Shown: positions 54,353 to 63,623, counted from the first letter of the stretch. The stretch is 64,000 bases of DNA from Nostoc sp. FACHB-280 (GCF_014697615.1 NZ_JACJSD010000015.1:1-64000), one strand, 5' to 3'. Made by a program: numbers and translations. Notes: generated by a model from the letters alone, not told the origin.

Positions 54353-55591
54353 ATGAAGACAACAGTGCATAATATTGATAGCTGGGATTGGCTATTGAGC
54401 AAAATGGCTAAAAATGTGAAGTTAATGCTGCTCAGTGGGGTAGCAGTGGTGTCCTTGGGGGGCTGTGGCTTTCTACCAACTAAAACCTTTGAAAATTCTG
54501 TCAATCAACCTGGAACATCCGAGGACAAAACATCGAATTCCGAATCTGCGATCGCACTTTCACCGATTTCATCTGGTGATCCAAATTTTGTGGTTGGCGT
54601 GGTGAAAAATGTTGGCGGTGCAGTTGTGCGAATCGACTCCGCCAGAACAATTACATCGCGCATTCCCGACGAATTTAACGATCCTTTCTTTCGGCGGTAT
54701 TTTCGGGATTCCCAACCCAGACAGCGTGTTGAACGGGGTAGTGGTTCAGGATTTATCATTAGTTCCTCTGGGCAAATTTTGACTAATTCCCATGTCGTTG
54801 ACGGTGCTGATAAAGTAACCGTGACGCTTAAAGATGGCAGAACTTTTGATGGTCAAGTCTTGGGAGAAGACCAAGTTACAGATGTCGCTGTGATTAAAAT
54901 CGATGCCAATAACTTGCCAACTGTATCGTTAGGTAATTCGGACGTTTTACAACCAGGGGAAGCGGTAATTGCCATTGGTAATCCTTTGGGGTTAAACAAT
55001 ACTGTGACATCCGGGATTATTAGTGCAACAGATCGGTCTAGCAGTGATATTGGTGCTAGTGATAAGCGAGTTGACTATCTGCAAACAGACGCAGCGATTA
55101 ATCCAGGGAATTCTGGTGGCCCATTGCTGAATGCACGCGGTCAAGTTATTGGGATGAACACAGCAATTTTGCGTGGCGCTCAAGGTTTGGGATTTGCTAT
55201 TCCGATTAACACAGTCCAGAAAATTTCTCAAGAATTAATTACGAAAGGTCGGGTTGATCATCCTTATTTGGGTGTGCAGATGGTGTCACTCACACCAGAA
55301 ATTAAAGACAGGATAAACGAACGATTTGGCGATCGCATTACTCTGACGGCAGATAAAGGTGTATTGTTAGTGCGTATTGTGCCTAACTCTCCGGCTGCGG
55401 CGGCGGGACTGAGACCAGGAGATGTAATTCAGCAAATTAATAACCAATCTGTCACTAAGCCAGAGGAAGTACAAAGAATCCTAGAGAAAAGCCAAATCGG
55501 TAATCCTTTATCAGTACAAATTGAGCGTAACGGACAAATTACCCAAGTCACCGTTAGTCCTGCACCTTTACCTGTACAACGCGAAAACTAA
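54353..55591 (+). CDS. HtrA/Deg-family serine protease
   Basis: 412 residues, or about 395 if translation begins at the internal MAKNVKLML, which would make a typical signal with a lipobox (LGGCGF). The trypsin-like domain has the catalytic triad: His in NSHVVDG (near residue 146), Asp in TDVAVIKI (near 176) and Ser in GNSGGPL (near 252). One C-terminal PDZ domain (VLLVRIVPNSPAAAAGLRPGDVI) follows. Cyanobacteria have three related paralogues (HtrA, HhoA, HhoB); I cannot say which this is. A periplasmic or lumenal quality-control role is expected. Confidence 0.87.
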   Translation: MKTTVHNIDSWDWLLSKMAKNVKLMLLSGVAVVSLGGCGFLPTKTFENSVNQPGTSEDKTSNSESAIALSPISSGDPNFVVGVVKNVGGAVVRIDSARTITSRIPDEFNDPFFRRYFRDSQPRQRVERGSGSGFIISSSGQILTNSHVVDGADKVTVTLKDGRTFDGQVLGEDQVTDVAVIKIDANNLPTVSLGNSDVLQPGEAVIAIGNPLGLNNTVTSGIISATDRSSSDIGASDKRVDYLQTDAAINPGNSGGPLLNARGQVIGMNTAILRGAQGLGFAIPINTVQKISQELITKGRVDHPYLGVQMVSLTPEIKDRINERFGDRITLTADKGVLLVRIVPNSPAAAAGLRPGDVIQQINNQSVTKPEEVQRILEKSQIGNPLSVQIERNGQITQVTVSPAPLPVQREN

Positions 55592-55769
55592 TTAAAGTAT
55601 GAAGTGTGAAGTCTGAAGTTCATGACTAAATACTTTAGGTTAAAAAACTTACATACTATATATTAGTAAATTTTATGTCTGCAAAAATTGACAATGCACC
55701 TTTGTCAACTTTTATTTAATTAGCACTCTTTTGATTAATTATCTGCTAGTTACCAATGGAGTTTTCGAT

Positions 55770-56321
55770 ATGGCTGACTTATTACCAATTATCCAGTTAG
55801 GCGACCCAGTGATTCGGCAAACCGCAGCTTGGGTTGATAACATTCATGATGAGAAAATTCAAAAATTAATTGATGATTTAATTGCCACAGTTTCCCAAGC
55901 AAATGGTGTAGGGATTGCTGCACCGCAAGTTGCCGAACAACAGCGTTTATTTATTGTCGCCTCTCGTCCCAATCCCAGGTATCCCAATGCTCCCACAATG
56001 GAACCTACAGCTATGATTAACCCTAGGATAGTGTCACATTCAACAGAAATTGTTAAGGGTTGGGAAGGTTGTTTATGTATCCCTGGTATCAGAGGATTAG
56101 TACCGAGATATCAAGCAATAGAAGTTGAATATTATGACCGCGATGGAAAATTACAAAAGCAAGAATTAACTGACTTTGTAGCGCGAATTTTTCAGCATGA
56201 GTATGATCATTTAGATGGAATTGTATTTATAGACCGTGTTGAAAGTACTCACGATATCATCACCGAGCAAGAATACCAAAACCGAATAGTTAACATTACT
56301 TCATCTAAAAATAAATCTTGA
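55770..56321 (+). CDS. def: peptide deformylase
   Basis: 183 residues from the ATG at 55770, with GGAG eight bases upstream; the in-frame leader from 55731 is not supported. It removes the formyl group from nascent protein N-termini. All three metal motifs are present: GVGIAAPQV (near 46), EGCLCIPG (near 99, Cys ligand) and HEYDHLDG (near 142, two His ligands and the catalytic Glu). It lies in the same direction as the HtrA gene with about 180 bases between them and is followed by the HMA2 gene cluster. Confidence 0.92.
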   Translation: MADLLPIIQLGDPVIRQTAAWVDNIHDEKIQKLIDDLIATVSQANGVGIAAPQVAEQQRLFIVASRPNPRYPNAPTMEPTAMINPRIVSHSTEIVKGWEGCLCIPGIRGLVPRYQAIEVEYYDRDGKLQKQELTDFVARIFQHEYDHLDGIVFIDRVESTHDIITEQEYQNRIVNITSSKNKS

Positions 56322-56400
56322 GGATGAGTTCACATACGGAATTTATGAGTTATATTTAACCTATTGTTAACCTTTGAGCCTTGGTGCAACTATCGAGTAA

Positions 56401-57540
56401 ATGACAAAAACTCTCAGTAGTCGCGGATTAAGTCCGAAAGAGGCTTTGTCTCCTGACTTAATCTCTACTCAGCGTCACAGTGATCAATCACAAGTGAATA
56501 GACATACTAGTTTGGCAACTGCAAAGTTAGAGACGCATTTACCAACTGGTTGCCTAGAAATCATCCATGCAACCCACGGTCGCATCCGTATCCGCGCTAC
56601 TGACGGCAGTTTAAACGCAAGCTTAGAATTAGTATCCCAACATTTACAACAGCACAAAGGAGTCATTGAAGTTACGACAAACGAGCAATTAGGCAGTTTA
56701 GTCGTTAACTATGACGAAAATGATTTGACATTACCTCAAATGTTGGGAATACTAGAAAAACTGAATATTTATCCTTCCCTAAATTCGCCTCAATCAATGA
56801 GCAGCAAAGATCCCTTTGCAGTGTGGAAATCTCCTGACTTTTGGATGGAGCAAACAATTTCCTTTATTCCTCTGATGACTGGTTTAGCAGTTACAGGAGG
56901 TCTAGGGATTAGTGGATTTGCATCGATTCCAGTCTATATGATTACCGCAGATGCCACACGTCGGGTAATCGACTATCTAGAACCGCAAATTGCTAAGTCA
57001 GACAGCAATAGCCAATCTGTAAAATCAAATAACACAACTAGACAACCGAAATTGACACAAACAGTAACTAAACCTGTTGCTGAACAAGTTAGGCAAGACG
57101 TAAAACCGTCAGCCAAGATTGCCTACACTGTAGTTCATCACATTCCGGGCAGAATTAGGTTTCATTTAACCCGCATTGCCCAGGATCAAGCTTATGCGAG
57201 ACGGCTGGAAAGGTTATTGAAAAGCGATGCTTATGTAACTAACGTGCGGATGAATTGTGATGCAGCCTCAATTGCGATCGCATATCATCCAGATGAAGTT
57301 GCACTCAGCCATTGGGTAACACTGATGGAGTTGGCTTTGCAGGCTCATCCTGCCGTACCTAGTGTTCAAATCGCAGAACCACAACAGCCTGAAGAACAAA
57401 ATACTCAGCTTGTTGTATCGGCTGATACAACAAAAACACTAGCAGAAAGTAACAATCTAAACATATCGAGTATTTGGGCTGAGATGAAGCCCGCAGCTAT
57501 GTCTTTTTCTTTAGCCTATATGGCGAACTTTCCGTTGTAG
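56401..57540 (+). CDS. HMA2-domain protein with two HMA2-like domains
   Basis: 379 residues. It has two HMA2-type ferredoxin-like domains, around residues 50-125 (LEIIHATHGRIRIRATDG) and 235-315 (AKIAYTVVHHIPGRIRFHLTRIAQ). Neither has the CxxC metal pair of classical HMA domains; in the second domain PGRIRFH takes that place. Between them lies a hydrophobic hairpin (FIPLMTGLAVTGGLGISGFA, VYMI). It is first in the cluster with a second HMA2 protein and a P-type ATPase. HMA2 domains are found in P-ATPase and magnetosome-type proteins. Its partner role is likely regulatory or structural. Confidence 0.7.
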   Translation: MTKTLSSRGLSPKEALSPDLISTQRHSDQSQVNRHTSLATAKLETHLPTGCLEIIHATHGRIRIRATDGSLNASLELVSQHLQQHKGVIEVTTNEQLGSLVVNYDENDLTLPQMLGILEKLNIYPSLNSPQSMSSKDPFAVWKSPDFWMEQTISFIPLMTGLAVTGGLGISGFASIPVYMITADATRRVIDYLEPQIAKSDSNSQSVKSNNTTRQPKLTQTVTKPVAEQVRQDVKPSAKIAYTVVHHIPGRIRFHLTRIAQDQAYARRLERLLKSDAYVTNVRMNCDAASIAIAYHPDEVALSHWVTLMELALQAHPAVPSVQIAEPQQPEEQNTQLVVSADTTKTLAESNNLNISSIWAEMKPAAMSFSLAYMANFPL

Positions 57541-57572
57541 ATCGTTCCGTGAAGGAACACAGGAGGATGAAA

Positions 57573-58400
57573 ATGGAGGGTTCTGTATCCTCATCGGCCT
57601 CGCAGCCTCCTGGGCATAGCCCCTGGAAAATAGCAGCCAAACCAAACCAAATCGCCCATCAACCATCTGCCAAGGTAGCTTATAGTATTACTGCGGCACT
57701 TCCCGGCACAGTCGCATTTTGTATACCAAAAATTAATGATGATCCCCAATATTTGCAACGCCTCCAAGCGTTAATTAAAGAGCAAGAATGGGTGATTAAT
57801 CAACAAGTTAATCGAGAAGCGGGATCAGTCGTCATTACCTACAAAACAGGGATGATGTCTGATTTTGAAATGCGCTCAAATTTAGCGAGTCTATTGCAGA
57901 CTGCTGATACAGTTCAAGTAGAAGAGGTAGAGAAGACAATTAATAGGGATCAGGTAAGAGAAACGGACAGAGACTTTTCTCCCTTGCCCCCTGCCCCCTG
58001 CCCCGTTTCCTCTTCCGACTCAGCACTCAGCACTCACACTTCGACTAATTCGGCTGCGCTCAGTACAAGTCCGCTCAGTGTACAGCACTCAAAATTAGCC
58101 TATACTATCGTTCACGCCATACCTGGACGAATTAGGTTTCATATACCGCAAATATCCCGCGATCGCCATTATGTGCAACGCTTAGAGAACTTGCTCAAAG
58201 CAGATCCAGTGGTGACAAGTGAGCGCATCAATAAAGATGCAGCCTCATTGGTGATTACCTATAACACTGGAAAACTGCGAGACTCTCAAGAGCGAATACA
58301 CAGTGTGGAAGCAGCAGCCAAAACATATTTAATTTGTTTGATTCAATCTGCCAACGAAGCAACGGCAGGTATCGCCGCCAACCCAACCAGCAGAATTTAA
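57573..58400 (+). CDS. HMA2-domain protein with two HMA2-like domains and an inserted repeat linker
   Basis: 275 residues from the ATG at 57573, six bases after an AGGAGG site; the ATG at 57567 is too close. Two HMA2-like domains lie at about 20-120 (KVAYSITAALPGTVAFCIP) and 165-245 (KLAYTIVHAIPGRIRFHIPQ). Between them a low-complexity linker (PLPPAPCPVSSSDSALSTHT) is translated from a DNA repeat of the kind otherwise found between genes. It begins only 32 bases after the previous HMA2 gene. The pair could arise by duplication. Confidence 0.65.
   Translation: MEGSVSSSASQPPGHSPWKIAAKPNQIAHQPSAKVAYSITAALPGTVAFCIPKINDDPQYLQRLQALIKEQEWVINQQVNREAGSVVITYKTGMMSDFEMRSNLASLLQTADTVQVEEVEKTINRDQVRETDRDFSPLPPAPCPVSSSDSALSTHTSTNSAALSTSPLSVQHSKLAYTIVHAIPGRIRFHIPQISRDRHYVQRLENLLKADPVVTSERINKDAASLVITYNTGKLRDSQERIHSVEAAAKTYLICLIQSANEATAGIAANPTSRI
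57981..58091. repeat. intergenic-type repeat captured in a coding region
   Basis: CCCCCTGCCCCCTGCCCC followed by GACTCAGCACTCAGCACTCA, both of which match typical intergenic repeats of this window (25826-25858 and 40311-40345). Here it is in frame inside the HMA2 gene, between two domains, and appears to serve as linker. Confidence 0.7.
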
Positions 58401-58592
58401 CAACATCTCGGCAAATTTTTAGCAGTAACTCACTAGTCTTCAGTGATTGGAGAGAGAAATTCGCTCTCAAATATATCTACCAACTTGGTTGGAATGATTG
58501 ATAAATCTAGATTCCAATCTCAAATCCCAAATTTGGTATGAGAGCCGACCACCTTATAAATCCAGTCTTTCATCATTTTAGCGAGATCAGGA

Positions 58593-60923
58593 ATGACACC
58601 ATTGACAGCACAACTAGTATCGCCCGCAGTTCAAAAATCTTCGGAAATTGAAGTTAAAGAAGAGGTACCTTTGGGTACGAAAGCTTACGAAACCGTCAGC
58701 CCAGTAATTTTAGCCCAACCGATTCACAAGAATCTAGCTAACTTCAATAGACGCACTCATCAGCCAGTCTCCAAGGTTGTCTATAGCGTTGTCCATGCAG
58801 TTCCCGGAAGAATGCGGTTGCGTATCCCACAGTTGCGTGATAACAACGCATACATGCAACGTCTACAAACCTTGTTAGAAGTTGATCCCCTGATTACCAG
58901 CGTCAGAATTAAACCTGCGGCGGCCTCGTTAGTTGTGACTTATAAAGCAAGTCAAGTCAACGATGCCAAAATGCGATCGCGTTTGAGTTGTCTGATTATG
59001 ACAGCTAATGATGCCAATGTTGTGCTGTTGGATCAGAAAAAGCCGATAAATCAGAAATCCCAAGAGGATGGTGAAGAAGTTGCTTGGCCTGGTTTGCAAC
59101 TGTCGATGGTTGCTACAGGACTAGCAGTCTTAGGTGGGCCATTGGGGCTATCTGTACCGCCAGTTATGGTGGCTGGAACCATTGCTCTCGCCACATTGCC
59201 CGTATTTCAACGAGCCATCGTTGGACTAGTAATGCAGCGAAAACTAACAATTGATGTCTTGGACTTCTTGGCAATTGTGATTACCACAGTCCAAGGTCAA
59301 TTTCTGACACCTGCATTGATGCTGAGTTTAATTGAAATTGGTGAAAATATCCGCGATCGCACTGCCCGTTCTTCTAAAATGCAGACATTAGACTTGCTCA
59401 ACTCTCTAGGGCAATTTGTCTGGGTAGAACGTGATGGTGAAAAGATACAAATCTCCATCAAAGAAGTCAAGAGTGGTGACACGGTAATTGTCTATCCTGG
59501 TGAACAAGTCCCGGTAGATGGCAGTATTCTGCGGGGTAAAGCCTTACTAGATGAGCAAAAACTCACTGGTGAATCAGTCCCAGTCTTAAAAACTCAAGGA
59601 CAACCTGTATTTGCGTCTACATTGGTGCGGGAAGGCAGCATCTATATCTTGGCAGAACGGGTAGGTAACGATACCCGCGCCGGACAAAGCATCAAACTCA
59701 TGGAAGAAGCCCCCGTCCATGACACGCGGATGGAAAACTGCGCCATCAAAATTGCGGAAAAAGCAGTCCTACCCACCTTATTATTAGGTGCAGGAGTATT
59801 TGCAATTACCCGCAACGCCGCCAGAGCCGCCAGTGTCCTCACCCTGGATTTTGCCACGGGGATCAGAGTCTCGGTGCCAACAACAGTTTTGGCAGCTTTG
59901 ACTTATGCTGCCCGCCACGGTATTCTCATCCGTAGTGGTCGCGCCTTAGAACAACTGGCAGAAGTTGATACCATCGTTTTTGATAAGACTGGTACTTTAA
60001 CTAAGGGCGAAGTTGCGGTTATTGGTGTTGATAGTTTCAATCCTGAAGTTGCAAGCGATAGAGTTTTAGCTATAGCCGCCGCCGCCGAGCAACGGTTAAC
60101 ACATCCAGTCGCGGAGGCTGTAATTCGCTATGTCGAAGCCCAAAAAGTTGAGATTCCTAGCCGTAGCAAGTGGAATTACAAACTTGGTTTAGGTGTGGAA
60201 GCAGAGATTTACGGCGAGGCTGTGTATGTTGGTAGCGAACGCTTCTTGCGGCAACAAGGCGTAAACATGGAAGCCCTCAACAACGTTAACCGCGTTAATT
60301 CTGTAATTTATGTTGCTAGTAATGGGCAACTTCTCGGTAGAATAAGATATAGTGATATTCTGCGTCCAGAAACACGAGAAGTAATTAACCATCTGTTGAG
60401 CGTCGAAGGTGTAGAAGTTCACATGCTCACCGGCGACAACCAACGCACAGCTAAAGCTGTAGCGGCAGAACTCGGAATTGCCCCAGCCAATACCCACGCA
60501 GAAGCATTCCCCGAACAAAAAGCCGCCGTTGTCCGTGAACTGCACGAACAAGGCAAAACAGTTGCCTTTGTGGGAGATGGAATTAACGACTCCCCAGCTT
60601 TAGCATTCGCCGATGTTTCTATATCCTTTGCTCACGGTTCCGAAATTGCCCGTGAGACAGCAGACGTAGTGCTGATGGAAAACGACTTACATGGAATTTT
60701 AGAAGCGATCGCCCTAGCACGCAACGCCAAAAAACTCATTCGCCAAAATACTAGTATTGTTGCTATTCCTAATATTGCAGCAATGGCGATCGCGGTGCTA
60801 TTTGGACTAAACCCACTAGGTGCAACGGTAGTTAACAATGGTTCAACAATCGTTGCAGGCGTTAACGGCTTGCGTCCAATTCTTAAAAATTCCCCAAAGA
60901 AAGCTCTACCATCAGCAAGATGA
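58593..60923 (+). CDS. P-type ATPase with N-terminal HMA2 domain and no CPx motif
   Basis: 776 residues. An HMA2 domain covers about 58-140 (PGRMRLRIP). The actuator motif TGES is at 325-328, the phosphorylated Asp464 lies in DKTGTLT, the HP pair is at 504-505 and the hinge GDGIND at 661-666, so catalysis is intact. In the position of the CPC/CPx transport motif the sequence reads LDFATGIRVSVP (from 418), with no Cys or Pro at the key sites. Only two cysteines occur in the whole protein. It therefore belongs to a P1B-like class with an unassigned ion. It is downstream of two HMA2 genes and is followed by DUF5132. Confidence 0.85.
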   Translation: MTPLTAQLVSPAVQKSSEIEVKEEVPLGTKAYETVSPVILAQPIHKNLANFNRRTHQPVSKVVYSVVHAVPGRMRLRIPQLRDNNAYMQRLQTLLEVDPLITSVRIKPAAASLVVTYKASQVNDAKMRSRLSCLIMTANDANVVLLDQKKPINQKSQEDGEEVAWPGLQLSMVATGLAVLGGPLGLSVPPVMVAGTIALATLPVFQRAIVGLVMQRKLTIDVLDFLAIVITTVQGQFLTPALMLSLIEIGENIRDRTARSSKMQTLDLLNSLGQFVWVERDGEKIQISIKEVKSGDTVIVYPGEQVPVDGSILRGKALLDEQKLTGESVPVLKTQGQPVFASTLVREGSIYILAERVGNDTRAGQSIKLMEEAPVHDTRMENCAIKIAEKAVLPTLLLGAGVFAITRNAARAASVLTLDFATGIRVSVPTTVLAALTYAARHGILIRSGRALEQLAEVDTIVFDKTGTLTKGEVAVIGVDSFNPEVASDRVLAIAAAAEQRLTHPVAEAVIRYVEAQKVEIPSRSKWNYKLGLGVEAEIYGEAVYVGSERFLRQQGVNMEALNNVNRVNSVIYVASNGQLLGRIRYSDILRPETREVINHLLSVEGVEVHMLTGDNQRTAKAVAAELGIAPANTHAEAFPEQKAAVVRELHEQGKTVAFVGDGINDSPALAFADVSISFAHGSEIARETADVVLMENDLHGILEAIALARNAKKLIRQNTSIVAIPNIAAMAIAVLFGLNPLGATVVNNGSTIVAGVNGLRPILKNSPKKALPSAR

Positions 60924-60994
60924 GGTAAGACCTTGGGTAGATTAAGCTAGATAGCTTTCTAACAATTTTTCAATTCAACTGGAGATACTAAACT

Positions 60995-61300
60995 ATGCCG
61001 AAAATTACTGATTTTGTTGAAGATGCTGGCGCTCCTGGAATTATAGCTGGTATCGGTGCAGTTCTACTTGCACCCGTCCTAATTCCTGTTGTTGCTGGAA
61101 TTGGTAAACCCATTGCTAAAAGCATCATCAAAGGCGGAATTGTCGCTTACGAAAAAAGCAAAGGCGCATTTGCCGAACTAGGCGAAACCTGGGAAGACAT
61201 CGTAGCTGAAGCTAAAGCCGAACTCGCAGAAGACAGAGAAACCCCATTATTTGAAGCTGCGGGTACTCCAGTGGACACTGCATCTGATAATGGTGCATAA
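60995..61300 (+). CDS. DUF5132-family small membrane protein
   Basis: 101 residues. An N-terminal hydrophobic segment (GIIAGIGAVLLAPVLIPVVAG) is followed by a positively charged turn (KPIAKSIIKGG) and a charged helical tail with ETWEDIVAEAKAELAED. I recognise this as DUF5132. It sits 71 bases after a P-type ATPase. In mycobacteria small membrane proteins called PacL accompany P-type ATPases; this may be a functional counterpart, though it lacks their metal-binding tail. A hairpin follows at 61405. Confidence 0.72.
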   Translation: MPKITDFVEDAGAPGIIAGIGAVLLAPVLIPVVAGIGKPIAKSIIKGGIVAYEKSKGAFAELGETWEDIVAEAKAELAEDRETPLFEAAGTPVDTASDNGA

Positions 61301-61404
61301 GCTAGGCTATGTTTTGGAAAGGATGAAGAATCAAGTTGCAGACTCAATACTTCAAACTTTCCTATTCATTAGATATAGCAGTTATCAATCGTGACTAAAT
61401 CAAA

Positions 61405-61437
61405 AGATCCCCGACTTCTTATAGAAGTCGGGGATCT
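61405..61437 (+). terminator. perfect hairpin after DUF5132
   Basis: AGATCCCCGACTTCT (61405-61419) and AGAAGTCGGGGATCT (61423-61437) form a perfect 15-bp stem with a three-base loop. It is not followed by a strong U-run. A shorter palindrome of the same sequence is at 62112-62137. Confidence 0.6.
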
Positions 61438-61493
61438 GAGCAACATAATTTATCTATCAAATAGGATTCAAAGTATTACTCAGGAGGGTGGAT

Positions 61494-62093
61494 GTGTTTA
61501 CAAATAATCATGGTAATGTCACTATGATGCCTAAAGTTGTGGAGGCAAATACCTTGAACACGCCATCCCAGCCTATATCTACAAAAATCATCAGCGATAC
61601 TCCAGGCAGACTACGCTTAAGAATTGCCCCATCTCATCGCCATACTGGGGAAATAAAACGCATTGTCAAGATGTTGAATGCTCAACCCAACATCAGTCAG
61701 GTAAATACTAATATCCAAAATGGCAGTATCGTCATTCACCACGATCGCAATGATGAAAGCTGGCAAAATGTCTTAGCTACACTCAAAGATATTGGCATAA
61801 TTTTCGCTGATGTAACTACCGGAAGTGAAAGCCACTCCGACGCAGCCGCTACAGTTGCTAATGCGGTTTTTGACTTAAACGAAAAAGTCGAAAAATCCAC
61901 AAATGGCGTAGTTGATTTACGCTTTATCTTTCCTTTGGCACTGGGATGTTTATCGGTGAGACAGTTGCTAGTTAAAGGTTTGCAACTAGAAATTATCCCT
62001 TGGTATGTTTTAGCATGGTACGCCTTTGATAGTTTCATCAAACTGCATGGAGTTAAAAAACCAGAACCTATTACTGTGTCTGAAAAACATTAA
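61494..62093 (+). CDS. HMA2-domain protein with C-terminal membrane helices
   Basis: 199 residues from a GTG at 61494, six bases after AGGAGG. One HMA2 domain spans about 33-105 (TKIISDTPGRLRLRIAP) and then two membrane segments (LRFIFPLALGCLSVRQLLV; IIPWYVLAWYAFDSFIKL). It lacks CxxC. It lies downstream of the P-ATPase and DUF5132 genes and may be a membrane-anchored adaptor. Two palindromes of the same family flank it (61405 and 62112). Confidence 0.62.
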   Translation: MFTNNHGNVTMMPKVVEANTLNTPSQPISTKIISDTPGRLRLRIAPSHRHTGEIKRIVKMLNAQPNISQVNTNIQNGSIVIHHDRNDESWQNVLATLKDIGIIFADVTTGSESHSDAAATVANAVFDLNEKVEKSTNGVVDLRFIFPLALGCLSVRQLLVKGLQLEIIPWYVLAWYAFDSFIKLHGVKKPEPITVSEKH

Positions 62094-62111
62094 CAATAAA
62101 TATACTCATAT

Positions 62112-62137
62112 CCCCGACTTCTTCAAAAAAGTCGGGG
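62112..62137 (+). terminator. hairpin after the HMA2 gene
   Basis: CCCCGACTT (62112-62120) pairs with AAGTCGGGG (62129-62137) through an eight-base loop, 18 bases past the stop codon. It shares the CCCCGACTTCTT core with the hairpin at 61405. Confidence 0.55.
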
Positions 62138-62239
62138 GTATTGTCAAATCTTTAAATATCCACTACTAACAGATAAATGTATACAAACTATAGTACGCAC
62201 TTCAAGGAGCGAGAGTGACTGCCTACGCAGACTATCTGA

Positions 62240-62295
62240 AAACCCGCGCAGGCGGGTTTAGTTTGTATAGCCCCAGACTGAAGTCTGAGGGCTAT
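62240..62295. repeat. two consecutive hairpins between convergent genes
   Basis: AAACCCGC and GCGGGTTT (62240-62259), then ATAGCCCCAGACT and AGTCTGAGGGCTAT (62267-62295). They lie between the plus-strand HMA2 gene and the minus-strand HEAT gene and could terminate either. The second is of the common AGACT-AGTCT intergenic class. Confidence 0.55.
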
Positions 62296-62317
62296 TTGCT
62301 GAACGTAGATGTGGATA

Positions 62318-63376
62318 TTATCTATTCCTGCGTGCTGCTTGCAGAGCATTAATAGCTAAACTCACACCAGCTTTTTCATTGTTATAAAAATGGTTTTGTG
62401 GGTTTTGTAAAATTTGCTGAACTGTTTGCAATTCATCTATGGCATTCAAGTCAGATGCAGTGAAAAAATTCGCCCTGGATTTTTCTTGAAGATTTGTAGT
62501 TATTCTCACCACTGCTCTAGCGGCTTTGCTACGCACAGTCCAATCTGGATCTTGCAAACCTTGGATTAAATAAGGCAAAGTTGCACTAGTATCTGTACCA
62601 ATACTACCAATAGTCTCCAAAGCTAAACCTCGCACTGATGGTTCGCCGTGTTTTAAGGCTTTCCCAAGATTTGGAAGAATGGGAGTAACTTCGGTACTGA
62701 TGTTATTTAAGTTTTCCGCAGTTACAAGGCGAGTTTGGGGATCATTCGTATTGCTGAGATTGGAAATTAAGCGAGATACGATAAAAGCAGATTTAGTATT
62801 TAACTTGACTAAAGATGTCGCTGCGCTAAAACGCACCGAAAAGTCGGAATCTTGCAGTGCATCAACTAGATAACTGGAAAACTTAGCAGCTTCAATCACC
62901 GTATTTGCGCCATTGGTATCACCAGTATCTTCAGCAACAATGTTACCAATGGCTCTAGCTGCACTACTACGGACAAACCAATTTGGGTCTTGCAGAGTTT
63001 TGACTAAGGTTGGTAGAGCATCTTTAACTAATAAACCACCTTTTTGAGACAACACTAAAGCTGCACCACTGCGTACTCGCCAATCAGGGTTTACCAAAGC
63101 CAGCTTGAGTTTATCTAATGTTTCACTACTAAACTCTCTGTCGTTAACATTGCCTAAAGTTGTAACATTATTCAGTTGTTCTAATAAATCTTCGTTGCTC
63201 AAACCTTGGATTAACTGATCAACACTCTGTCCACTAGGAGTCTGTGCCAAAGTTTGAGAAGTTATACTACTGATAATTAAAGGTGATACAAAAGTCAACA
63301 CACTTACGGCTACGCGATGTGCTAACAACCAATTAGGAATTCTAGCCCAGAAGTTGAAGTAAATGTGTTTTGCCAT
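62318..63376 (-). CDS. secreted HEAT-repeat protein
   Basis: 352 residues. The leader carries a hydrophobic segment (VAVSVLTFVSPLIISSITS) ending LAQT. From about residue 80 to 300 it has tandem helical repeats with the alternating L-x-D-P-x-W-x-V-R-S/A signature, such as LVNPDWRVRSGAALVLSQ, LQDPNWFVRSSAARAIG and LQDPDWTVRSKAARAVV. Such HEAT or PBS-lyase-like repeats mediate protein binding. It has no catalytic motif. It is a single gene, convergent with the HMA2 cluster. Confidence 0.85.
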   Translation of the reverse strand: MAKHIYFNFWARIPNWLLAHRVAVSVLTFVSPLIISSITSQTLAQTPSGQSVDQLIQGLSNEDLLEQLNNVTTLGNVNDREFSSETLDKLKLALVNPDWRVRSGAALVLSQKGGLLVKDALPTLVKTLQDPNWFVRSSAARAIGNIVAEDTGDTNGANTVIEAAKFSSYLVDALQDSDFSVRFSAATSLVKLNTKSAFIVSRLISNLSNTNDPQTRLVTAENLNNISTEVTPILPNLGKALKHGEPSVRGLALETIGSIGTDTSATLPYLIQGLQDPDWTVRSKAARAVVRITTNLQEKSRANFFTASDLNAIDELQTVQQILQNPQNHFYNNEKAGVSLAINALQAARRNR

Positions 63377-63623
63377 AATGATCTACTTCTGTATACACTA
63401 ATGCCATTTTGTCTGCTCAGTGTTTTATATTACCATTCAAAATCTTGATTGGTAAATGGGTGTAAGGGTTTAGGGGTGTGAGGGTGTATAGGTGTACAGA
63501 ATCCAATACACCCTCCTCCAGTCCTCAACATTGATGAAAACTCACCTGTAACCTGTAACCTGCTCTAACCTTTTTATCTAAGCCATAAAATAGTGATGAC
63601 AACTGCTTTGAGTCATACTACCA

